A stretch of DNA of 64,000 nucleotides, from NCBI GenBank assembly GCA_963830175.1, contig CAWHKV010000009.1, positions 496,001 through 560,000 of the forward strand, in the 5' to 3' direction. A program made the translations under genes and the position numbers. This stretch comes from JBBRBB01 sp963830175. GTDB lineage: Bacteria > Bacteroidota > Bacteroidia > Chitinophagales > Chitinophagaceae. The notes beneath the pieces are model-generated. The model saw only the letters and a list, made by a program, of their open reading frames with translations, ran no database searches and was not told the DNA's origin. Below are positions 35,365-42,860 of the stretch, in pieces (position 1 is the stretch's first letter; each line of letters opens with the position of its first letter).

Positions 35365-35413
35365 AGTTTAAGAATCATGCTTTACGGAAAGAGAACCAAT
35401 TTAAGAGAGCAAA

Positions 35414-36448
35414 TTATTTGATTTCCCATACTTCGTTTCCGCGCAACAATTTTTCAAGGCTTCCTTTTCCTTTTATTGAAATAGCCTCTTCAATTTGCAT
35501 ACGCATCACATCTTCATAGCATGCGCGTTGGGTTTCATAAAAAACACCAAAAGGGCGGGGAAAATGTTCAGGATTTCTCGGGTCATCAAACATTCTGATT
35601 AATAGTTGTGCTTTATTAATATCTTTTTCGTCATGCACCCACAGGTCTGAAATTGAGGCACCTTCATCTAGATTTACAATAACGGGTTTAAATCCATCTA
35701 GTTTTATTCCCTTATTTTGTTGTGATCCAAAAACAAGTGGTTTACCCTGTTCTAAAAATAAAGCCTCTTCTGCCTTGCTGCTTTTTTCGGTAAAAGTTTC
35801 AAAAGCGCCATCATTAAAAATGTTGCAATTCTGGTATATTTCGAGAAAAGATGATCCCCTGTGCTGGTGAGTTCGGGTAAGTGCAGCCTGCAGGTGTTTA
35901 GGATCCCTGTCCATACTGCGCGCTATGAAAGTAGCATCGGCACCCATCGCTAATGCTAAAGGATTAAAAGGGTGGTCTATGCTGCCGAAGGGTGTAGATT
36001 TAGTTATCTTGTTTTTTTCTGATGTGGGACTGTATTGACCCTTGGTAAGTCCGTAAATCTGGTTATTAAAAAGAAGAATATTTACATCCAGGTTTCTTCT
36101 TAATAAGTGAATGGTATGGTTGCCCCCTATACTTAATGCATCTCCATCTCCTGTAACAATCCATACACTAAGATCTGGCCGGGTGGCTTTTAAACCGGTT
36201 GCCACCGCGGTTGCACGCCCATGTATAGAATGCATACCATAAGTATTCATATAATAAGGAAACCGGCTGCTGCAACCGATGCCGCTAATAATTACAATGT
36301 TTTCTTTTGGTACGCCAATACCGGGCATTACTTTTTGCACCTGGGCAAGAATGGAATAATCTCCGCAGCCCGGGCACCATCGCACTTCCTGGTCGGTGGT
36401 AAAATCTTTTGCGGTTAAAACAGGTAATGTGGTAATATCAGCGTTCAT
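35414..36448 (-). CDS. korB: 2-oxoacid:ferredoxin oxidoreductase, beta subunit
   Basis: This 344-residue thiamine-diphosphate subunit has the motif VRWCPGCGDYSILAQ, GIGCSSRFPYYMNTYG, VTGDGDALSIGGNH (the GDG thiamine site) and IYGLTKGQYSPTS. It should pair with an alpha/gamma subunit to oxidise 2-oxoglutarate or a related 2-oxoacid to its CoA ester with ferredoxin. In many Bacteroidota korA lies directly upstream; here the upstream neighbour is a divergent NlpC/P60 gene, so the partner must be elsewhere. An exact -7 box precedes it. Confidence 0.9.
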   Translation of the reverse strand: MNADITTLPVLTAKDFTTDQEVRWCPGCGDYSILAQVQKVMPGIGVPKENIVIISGIGCSSRFPYYMNTYGMHSIHGRATAVATGLKATRPDLSVWIVTGDGDALSIGGNHTIHLLRRNLDVNILLFNNQIYGLTKGQYSPTSEKNKITKSTPFGSIDHPFNPLALAMGADATFIARSMDRDPKHLQAALTRTHQHRGSSFLEIYQNCNIFNDGAFETFTEKSSKAEEALFLEQGKPLVFGSQQNKGIKLDGFKPVIVNLDEGASISDLWVHDEKDINKAQLLIRMFDDPRNPEHFPRPFGVFYETQRACYEDVMRMQIEEAISIKGKGSLEKLLRGNEVWEIK

Positions 36449-36463
36449 AAAAAATCATTAATG

Positions 36464-36471
36464 CAAAGATA
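36464..36471 (-). promoter_or_regulatory. -7 promoter element of korB
   Basis: The minus strand reads TATCTTTG, an exact TAnnTTTG match. It lies 15 nt before the korB ATG. This supports independent transcription, without a korA gene upstream. Confidence 0.6.
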
Positions 36472-36558
36472 TTCTGTTTATAAGAAAAAGGTTTATTGTG
36501 TTTGTTAACGATAAGGCAGTTTTATTATAATGGGAATAATAATTGCATTTTACATTTT

Positions 36559-37137
36559 ATGAGGTGTTTTGTTTTAATATTCTTACTTGTTGCATGTAGT
36601 AACCCGCAAAAAAAATCAGCAGTTACCCAGGTTTCAAGAACCATTGATTCTAACACATCCGAAAGTATACAACCTGTACCCAAAACTAAGATTGACACTA
36701 TTCAAATCTTCCAAAAAATTAAAACCGGGCAAACAACGCCTGCCGAGTTGGTGGCATTTGCGAAAACTCTCGAACACATTCCTTATAAATATGCTTCTAC
36801 CGACCCTATGCAGGGCTTCGATTGTTCAGGTTTTATAACATACGTTTTCAATCATTTTAATATTGCAGTACCCCGGGTTTCGGCAGATTTTACGGATGTA
36901 GGAAATGAAGTTCCACTTAAACTTGCAAAGGAAGGAGATATTATTCTTTTCACAGGCACAGACAGCAGCATTAGAACAGTGGGCCACATGGGCATTATTA
37001 CTTCTAATGTAAATAACCAGGTATCTTTTATTCATTCTACTTCTGGCAAAGCCAACGCAGTAACCATTACACCCTTAAATAAATATTATATGGGTCGTTT
37101 TGTAAAGGTGAACCGAATTTTTCCGCAAAATTTTTAG
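36559..37137 (+). CDS. NlpC/P60-family lipoprotein (cell wall peptidase)
   Basis: The ATG at 36559 gives 192 residues, starting with a lipoprotein signal (MRCFVLIFLLVAC, lipid Cys13). The catalytic domain shows GFDCSGFITYVFNHF with nucleophile Cys89, then VGHMGII with the catalytic His, and FIHSTSGKA with a further polar residue. Such enzymes cut gamma-D-Glu-diamino-acid bonds in peptidoglycan peptides. It would act in the periplasm or at the outer membrane. A dispersed repeat begins 31 nt after its stop. Confidence 0.87.
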   Translation: MRCFVLIFLLVACSNPQKKSAVTQVSRTIDSNTSESIQPVPKTKIDTIQIFQKIKTGQTTPAELVAFAKTLEHIPYKYASTDPMQGFDCSGFITYVFNHFNIAVPRVSADFTDVGNEVPLKLAKEGDIILFTGTDSSIRTVGHMGIITSNVNNQVSFIHSTSGKANAVTITPLNKYYMGRFVKVNRIFPQNF

Positions 37138-37167
37138 TTATTCAACTTGTGGAATACTAATCGACAT

Positions 37168-37185
37168 CCGTTGCGTCGCACACTT
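37168..37185 (+). repeat. Dispersed 3'-UTR repeat, copy 2
   Basis: CCGTTGCGTCGCACACTT. The core begins 34 nt after the NlpC/P60 stop codon and lies between convergent genes (polA ends at 37200). Confidence 0.75.
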
Positions 37186-37199
37186 CAACTTTCTAATTT

Positions 37200-40037
37200 T
37201 TAATGAGCTTCCAGCCAGTTATTGCCACTGCCTACTTCTGCTACTACCGGTACACCGTTAGGAAGTTCCATAGCGCTTTGCATTCCCTCAACAATTAAAG
37301 GTTTAATTATATCTACCTCATCTTTTAACACATCAAACACCAACTCATCATGCACCTGCAAAACCATTTTAGACTTAATGTTTTGCTCGTTTAGCAATCG
37401 ATAGATCTTAATCATTGCGAGTTTTATCATATCTGCAGCGGTTCCCTGAATGGGGCTGTTAATAGCATTGCGCTCTGCAAATCCGCGTACAGTAAAGTTT
37501 GCGGAGTTAATATCCTTAAGCCATCTTTTTCTTCCGCGCAAAGTTTTTACATAGCCATGCTCGCGCGCAAAATTGATCTGGTCATCCATATAACGCGATA
37601 TGCCAGAAAATTCCTTTTTATAATTTTCAATGATCTCTTTCGCCTCGCTGCGGCTTATTCCCAGGTTTTCTGCAAGCCCAAAGGCACCCTGCCCGTATAC
37701 TATTCCAAAGTTTACACTTTTTGCTTTATAGCGCATTTCTTTAGTCACTTCGCTTTCATCAATACCATATACTTTGGCGGCTGTTGCAGTATGGATGTCT
37801 TTATTTTTACTAAAAGCATCACACATATTTTCATCACCACTAATGGCGGCAACAATGCGTAATTCAATCTGGCTGTAATCTGCACTAACCAATACATGAT
37901 TTTCATCGCGTGGAATAAATGCTTTTCGAATTTCCCGGCCACGGTCTGTACGAATAGGTATGTTTTGAAGGTTGGGATTATTGCTGCTTAACCTGCCGGT
38001 TACAGCTACGGCCTGTGAAAAGCACGTATGCACCCGCCCGGTCTTTTCATTGATCATTTGTGGCAGCGCATCAACATAGGTTGATTTAAGTTTGGTTAAT
38101 TCGCGGTAAATTAAAATATCTTTTGCCACCTCGTGGTTGTTTGAAAGTTTTGCCAGCACATCTTCCCCGGTAGCATATTGACCCGTTTTTGTTTTTTTTG
38201 CTTTTGCATCGAGCTTCAGCCGTTCAAACAATATTTCGCCGAGTTGTTTTGGAGAACCGAGATTGAACTTTATTCCACAACAATCAAACACCCGTTGTTC
38301 AGCTGACCGTGCGTCAATGTCCAGTACAGCAGAATAATCATTTAAAAATCCAACATCAATTTTTATCCCTTCAAATTCCATATCGGTAAGCACCCGTGTA
38401 AGCGGGTTTTCTACATCCATAAAAACCTGTTCTACTTCTCGCTGTTTTAAAAGCGGAACAAATTTGTGCTTCAATTGCAGGGTAATATCGGCATCCTCAA
38501 CAGCGTATTCTTTTATCTTCCCGAGTTCCACATCTTTCATAGAACCCTGGTTTTTACCTTTCTTGCCGATGAGCTCTTCTATATGAACAGGTTCATAATT
38601 TAAGAACTGGGCGCTTAATAAATCCATACTTCTTCTGCCTTCCGGCTCTATGAGGTAATGTGCCAGCATGGTATCGAACAATTTGCCTTTTAATTCAACC
38701 CCATTCCATTTCATGATAATGAGATCGTATTTTATGTTTTGCCCAATCCACGTTTTTGTATTGTCGTTAAACAATGGCGAAAGCTTATTTAAAATTTTTT
38801 GCGTTTGCTCGCCACCGGGGCAGGGAATGTAATAGCCTTCTCCGGGATTGTATGAGAAACTAATGCCTACCAGTTCTGCAATATTGGGATCGGTACCTGT
38901 TGTTTCAGTATCAAACGATATTTCCGGCTGAACCATGAGTGCCTCAATCATTAGCTCCAACTGTTCCTCAGTTTCTATAAGCCAATAATTATGTGGAGTA
39001 TTGGTAATGTTGCTGCCTGCATTAAAGCCACCATTTTCATCGGTAGTTGGTTGAAGCGGAAGTTCATTCACTTGTGCTTTTACCTCAATTACTTTACGGG
39101 GTACTTCGTTTCCAAAAAGGTCTGTTTGTATTACTGTAGCAGTGGCAGTAAATACATTAAACTCATCTCCTAAAATTCTTTTTCCCAGGCTTTTAAATTC
39201 CAGTTCAACAAATGTATCAACCAGTTCGGTTTTATTCCATTCTTTAAGCCGGTAATCTTCTTCATTAAACTGCACGGGTACAGTAGTAATAATAGTAGCG
39301 AGCTTTTTGCTCATGATAGCATCTTCTTTACCTGCCCTTATTTTTTCTCCAAGAGAGCCTTTTATGTTATCAGCATTTTCTACAACATTTTCGAGTGTAC
39401 CATATTCTTTTAATAGTTTGCAAGCTGTTTTTTCTCCTACGCCCTTAATGCCTGGAATATTATCTACTGCGTCCCCCATCAATCCAAGCATATCTATTAC
39501 CTGGGTTACATTTTCAATACACCATTTTTCACAGATGCGTTTGGCATCAATTATTTCTACATCCCCACCCTGGTACCCGGGTTTATATATATACACGCAA
39601 TCATGAATTAGTAACTGCCCATAATCTTTATCAGGCGTAACCATGTAAACTTCAAAACCAAGATCTGCAGCCTGCCATGCCAGGGTGCCGATTACATCAT
39701 CTGCTTCGTATCCGTCAATTTCTACAACCGGAATATTAAAACCACGAATAATGCGCTTTATATCGGGAAGAGAGGAAAGAAGGTCTTCGGGTGCGTCCTG
39801 CCGGTTCGCTTTATAATCAGAAAAATCGGTATGCCTTTCCGTTGGTGCAAAGGTGTCGAAGCATACGGCAAGGTGTGTAGGTTTCTCGCGGTTTATTAAA
39901 TCGAAAAGCGTGTTGGTAAAACCGAATTGTGCGTTGGTATTTCTGCCCTTAGAGGTTATGCGGGGGTTTCTGATAAGCGCGTAATACGCTCTGTAAATTA
40001 AAGCCATTGCATCCAGCAGAAAAAGTTTTTTACTCAT
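37200..40037 (-). CDS. polA: DNA polymerase I
   Basis: The 945-residue protein contains all three domains. The N-terminal 5'-nuclease has LFLLDAMALIYRAYYAL and YEADDVIGTLA. The 3'-5' exonuclease retains SFDTETTGTDPN near residue 375, so proofreading is likely active. The polymerase domain shows SADYSQIELR near 716, YKAKSVNFGIVYGQGAFGL and QVHDELVFDV near 896. A TATCTTAG sequence (40042-40049, minus strand) lies 4 nt before the ATG and may be a weak -7 box. Confidence 0.96.
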   Translation of the reverse strand: MSKKLFLLDAMALIYRAYYALIRNPRITSKGRNTNAQFGFTNTLFDLINREKPTHLAVCFDTFAPTERHTDFSDYKANRQDAPEDLLSSLPDIKRIIRGFNIPVVEIDGYEADDVIGTLAWQAADLGFEVYMVTPDKDYGQLLIHDCVYIYKPGYQGGDVEIIDAKRICEKWCIENVTQVIDMLGLMGDAVDNIPGIKGVGEKTACKLLKEYGTLENVVENADNIKGSLGEKIRAGKEDAIMSKKLATIITTVPVQFNEEDYRLKEWNKTELVDTFVELEFKSLGKRILGDEFNVFTATATVIQTDLFGNEVPRKVIEVKAQVNELPLQPTTDENGGFNAGSNITNTPHNYWLIETEEQLELMIEALMVQPEISFDTETTGTDPNIAELVGISFSYNPGEGYYIPCPGGEQTQKILNKLSPLFNDNTKTWIGQNIKYDLIIMKWNGVELKGKLFDTMLAHYLIEPEGRRSMDLLSAQFLNYEPVHIEELIGKKGKNQGSMKDVELGKIKEYAVEDADITLQLKHKFVPLLKQREVEQVFMDVENPLTRVLTDMEFEGIKIDVGFLNDYSAVLDIDARSAEQRVFDCCGIKFNLGSPKQLGEILFERLKLDAKAKKTKTGQYATGEDVLAKLSNNHEVAKDILIYRELTKLKSTYVDALPQMINEKTGRVHTCFSQAVAVTGRLSSNNPNLQNIPIRTDRGREIRKAFIPRDENHVLVSADYSQIELRIVAAISGDENMCDAFSKNKDIHTATAAKVYGIDESEVTKEMRYKAKSVNFGIVYGQGAFGLAENLGISRSEAKEIIENYKKEFSGISRYMDDQINFAREHGYVKTLRGRKRWLKDINSANFTVRGFAERNAINSPIQGTAADMIKLAMIKIYRLLNEQNIKSKMVLQVHDELVFDVLKDEVDIIKPLIVEGMQSAMELPNGVPVVAEVGSGNNWLEAH

Positions 40038-40094
40038 GTTACTAAGATAATGTGCCAGGAGAGTTTTGACAGGTAATATTTACAAAACCTTCTG

Positions 40095-40131
40095 TAAAAA
40101 AGAATGCTTTCGCGTTTGCGAAAGCATTCTT
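40095..40131 (-). terminator. Intrinsic terminator of the DUF3052-like gene
   Basis: AAGAATGCTTTCGC (40100-40113) and GCGAAAGCATTCTT (40118-40131) form a perfect 14-bp stem with a GTTT loop. On the minus strand it is followed by T residues. It lies between the DUF3052-like gene and polA. Confidence 0.9.
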
Positions 40132-40150
40132 ACTAAGTTAATGACGTTTG

Positions 40151-40594
40151 TTATTCCATCTCTGCAAGTTCAATAGATTTTTTCCCTTGCCGTAAAACAG
40201 GTGGAACACAATTTTTCTTAAATAACATGGCAGTCCAAACGTGGTCGAGTGTAATTTGACTAGAGGCTTCAAATTCATTGTAGCTTAATACCTGCCAATT
40301 GCAGTCTCTGTTAAGATCACTTACAATTTTACTTGTGGTTTTAGGATAAGCTATCCATAATTTACTTTCTGGCCTCAGGGCAGGAAAAACATCGTTGAGA
40401 ATACCATTGAGCTGGTTGTTATTTACAGCGAACACAAGGGCAAAATCAATTTTTCTCGCCTTTAACAAGGGAGTTACACTTTTAGCGTATGAAAGCTTTG
40501 CAAACTGTTTTTCAATTGAAGAGGGAAGCCCCTGAATTAACAGGTTTTTCTCATCTTTCAATTCTAATTTTTCGAACAAATTTTGTGGAGACAT
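40151..40594 (-). CDS. DUF3052-like protein
   Basis: The 147-residue protein shows a Rossmann-like pattern: KNLLIQGLPSSIEKQF near the N-terminus, a middle FALVFAVNN strand, then SKLWIAYPKTTSKIVSDLNRD and a DHVWTAMLFKK segment. This ordering resembles DUF3052 proteins (LWVAYPK...DL...D...WSALRFK). The function is unknown. It has its own exact -7 box and a very strong terminator, so it is a single-gene unit. Confidence 0.65.
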   Translation of the reverse strand: MSPQNLFEKLELKDEKNLLIQGLPSSIEKQFAKLSYAKSVTPLLKARKIDFALVFAVNNNQLNGILNDVFPALRPESKLWIAYPKTTSKIVSDLNRDCNWQVLSYNEFEASSQITLDHVWTAMLFKKNCVPPVLRQGKKSIELAEME

Positions 40595-40633
40595 TCCGTA
40601 ACTTAATTAAAAGGTTAAGAATAAACGGGAATG

Positions 40634-40641
40634 CAAAATTA
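40634..40641 (-). promoter_or_regulatory. -7 promoter element of the DUF3052-like gene
   Basis: The minus strand reads TAATTTTG, an exact TAnnTTTG match, 39 nt before the ATG. Confidence 0.55.
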
Positions 40642-40716
40642 AGCCTAATAGGGGGATAAAACAAGCCACTCCCTCAATTTAAGGTTAAGGGAGTGCTATA
40701 GTTGATTGAAAATACT

Positions 40717-41526
40717 TTACTTAGAAACTGGTTTATAATAACTTAACGCTTCTGGCATTAATTCTTTTAATTTTTGAATTCGGTCTGCATCTGCAGGGTG
40801 ACTACTTAAAAAAACGGGTGGTTTAGCCCCTCCAAGGTTAGCCATACGTGTCCAGAATGGGATGGCTTCTTCAGGATTATAACCAGCCATTGCTGCGAAA
40901 ATTAACCCGTAATGATCGGCTTCAAATTCTTGTGTTCTGGAGTTTGGCAATAATACCCCCACGGTGGCTGCCGGTCCATATACGGAATTAAATACGTTAA
41001 CAGCTTTCGGGTTGTTGCCTAAGGCAACATTTCCTGCAACCTGAATACCCTGTGCTAATAAACCCTGGCTCATTCTTTCTCTTCCGTGTCCGGCTACCGC
41101 ATGTAAAATCTCATGCCCTAATACTACAGCAAGTGCTGCTTCATTTTGGGTTACCGGTAATAGACCTGTATATACAACAACCTTTCCACCAGGCATTGCC
41201 CACGCATTAACAGAAGGGTCACTTACGAGGTTAAATTCCCATTTGTATCCACTCAGTTGATCACCTATTCCTTTTTGTGCATAGTATTGACCAATAGCAG
41301 TAGCTATTCGGGACCCAACACGTTTTACCATTTCCGCGTCTTTGCTTTCTTTTGAGGTTACTACATTGCTTTTTGATAAAAATTGCCGGTATTCGGTTTT
41401 TGCCATTTTCTGTACTTCCTGTTCAGATACAAGTGATAATTGAGACCTGCCAGTAATGGCATTTCTTGTACAGGCAATACCTGTTAGCATCAATATGGTT
41501 AATAGCGTAAAAAGTTTTCCTTTCAT
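40717..41526 (-). CDS. M48-family metalloprotease, lipoprotein
   Basis: The 269-residue protein has a lipobox with Cys19 (LTGIAC), followed by TRNAITGRSQLSLVSEQEV, the usual start of LoiP/BepA-type M48 proteases. The zinc motif HEILH covers residues 138-142, and the third ligand is expected in EFEADHYG about 60 residues later. It is probably an envelope quality-control protease facing the periplasm. No TPR domain follows, so it is the short LoiP/YcaL-like form. Confidence 0.88.
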   Translation of the reverse strand: MKGKLFTLLTILMLTGIACTRNAITGRSQLSLVSEQEVQKMAKTEYRQFLSKSNVVTSKESKDAEMVKRVGSRIATAIGQYYAQKGIGDQLSGYKWEFNLVSDPSVNAWAMPGGKVVVYTGLLPVTQNEAALAVVLGHEILHAVAGHGRERMSQGLLAQGIQVAGNVALGNNPKAVNVFNSVYGPAATVGVLLPNSRTQEFEADHYGLIFAAMAGYNPEEAIPFWTRMANLGGAKPPVFLSSHPADADRIQKLKELMPEALSYYKPVSK

Positions 41527-41582
41527 TGTATGGCTTTTAATAAGAAAGACAATATTTATACCAAAAGAGTTTAATGGCGGTG

Positions 41583-41954
41583 TTAGAGTGAATCATCCCT
41601 CTCCAATAATAAAATAGCGCTTTGGGGTATAATGTAAAATTTATCGCCTTCATATAAAACTTCTGTAGCACCACTCAACAGAAATATCGCTAGGTCACCT
41701 TCCTGTGCTTGCAAGGGAATGTATTTTACTTTATCTTCTTGCTCTTTCCATGGCTCATCTTCTGCGGGAGATGGAATAGCATAACCCGGCCCGGTTTTTA
41801 TTATATATCCTTGTTGTACTTTTTCACGCTCCTGAACACCGGGTGGTAGAAAAAGACCTGAAGTGGTTTTTTCGTTTGGCTTTTGTGGTTTTATTAAAAC
41901 ACGATCGCCAATTACTATGAGTTTTTTAAGTTTATTTTCTGATGTTAGTAACAT
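41583..41954 (-). CDS. GroES-like co-chaperonin family protein
   Basis: The 123-residue protein shows the cpn10 pattern: VIGDRVLIKPQKPNEKTTSGLFLPP, GYIIKTGPG, EGDLAIF, and YEGDKFYIIPQSAILL. It is longer than true GroES by an insertion around EDEPWKEQEDKVKYIPLQA. There is no groEL next door. It is therefore probably a GroES paralogue of unknown role rather than the main co-chaperonin. An exact -7 box precedes it. Confidence 0.8.
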   Translation of the reverse strand: MLLTSENKLKKLIVIGDRVLIKPQKPNEKTTSGLFLPPGVQEREKVQQGYIIKTGPGYAIPSPAEDEPWKEQEDKVKYIPLQAQEGDLAIFLLSGATEVLYEGDKFYIIPQSAILLLERDDSL

Positions 41955-41970
41955 AATGTATTGTAAAAGG

Positions 41971-41978
41971 CAAAAATA
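41971..41978 (-). promoter_or_regulatory. -7 promoter element of the GroES-like gene
   Basis: The minus strand reads TATTTTTG, an exact TAnnTTTG match, 16 nt before the ATG. Confidence 0.55.
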
Positions 41979-42102
41979 TTACACATCCATTAAACCGTTC
42001 TTATAGTATATGATCCTATATAAGTGAGGAAATTACCTCTGAACCACGTAACGCTGCATTAACCCGCAGAATTTCTTTAATTTTAACATAAACACAAACG
42101 AT

Positions 42103-42798
42103 ATGGAAGGAACTAAATACAAAATACTTTTATGTGAAGATGATCAGAATCTTGGAATGGTATTAAAAAATTATCTTGAACTAAATGAATATGAAGTAAC
42201 CCTTGAAAGAGATGGCCGTTTAGGACTGGCTGCTTTTCAAAGGGAAAAATACAGCATATGCCTGCTAGATGTAATGATGCCAAATATGGATGGTTTTACT
42301 CTTGCAGAAGAAATTCGTGACATTGACCCGGACATACCCTTATTTTTCCTGAGTGCAAAAACAATGAAGGAAGATATAATACAGGGTTATAAACTTGGTG
42401 CCGATGATTATATTACTAAACCATTTGATAGTGAAGTGCTTTTATTAAAAATCAAAGCCATTTTAAAAAGAAATGAAGAACTGAATAAAGAAAATGAAAA
42501 TATGCAGTTCGACCTGGGTAAATATCACTTTAACCCAAAGCTGCGCGAGCTTAGTCATGATGATGTTAAACAAACACTTTCGCCCAAAGAAAGTGAGTTG
42601 TTGAAAATGCTGGCGGAACATAAAAATGATCTGCTTCCGAGAGAAAGGGCATTGAAAAAAATATGGGGCAGCGATACTTATTTTAATGGCAGAAGTATGG
42701 ATGTTTATATTGCCAAACTAAGAAAATATCTTAGGGATGATGAAAACATTGAAATAGTAAATATTCATGGTAATGGCTTCAGACTTGTAGCGCCATAA
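42103..42798 (+). CDS. OmpR/PhoB-family response regulator
   Basis: The 231-residue protein has a receiver domain with acidic pocket Glu12-Asp13-Asp14, phospho-acceptor Asp56 in CLLDVMMPNMDG, and the conserved Lys in ITKPFD. A winged-helix DNA-binding domain follows (LSPKESELLKMLAEHKNDLLPRERALKKIWG, RSMDVYIAKLRKYL, NIHGNGFRL). It resembles RprY-type regulators. No histidine kinase gene is adjacent on either side, so the partner is not identified here. A terminator follows directly. Confidence 0.9.
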   Translation: MEGTKYKILLCEDDQNLGMVLKNYLELNEYEVTLERDGRLGLAAFQREKYSICLLDVMMPNMDGFTLAEEIRDIDPDIPLFFLSAKTMKEDIIQGYKLGADDYITKPFDSEVLLLKIKAILKRNEELNKENENMQFDLGKYHFNPKLRELSHDDVKQTLSPKESELLKMLAEHKNDLLPRERALKKIWGSDTYFNGRSMDVYIAKLRKYLRDDENIEIVNIHGNGFRLVAP

Positions 42799-42810
42799 AC
42801 TAATAGTTCT

Positions 42811-42848
42811 TAAATAAAAAGACCCCGCATTTAACGGGGTCTTTTTTA
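42811..42848. terminator. Bidirectional terminator between response regulator and S46 peptidase
   Basis: GACCCCG (42821-42827) and CGGGGTC (42835-42841) form the core stem. It is flanked by an A-run on the left and a T-run on the right, so it can end transcription from both convergent genes. Confidence 0.92.
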
Positions 42849-42860
42849 TGCTTTGATCTC

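Noticed and set aside
40095..40131. Perfect 14-bp inverted repeat as a mobile element end or small RNA
   Set aside because: Its position and the T-run on the minus strand fit an ordinary terminator of the DUF3052-like gene.
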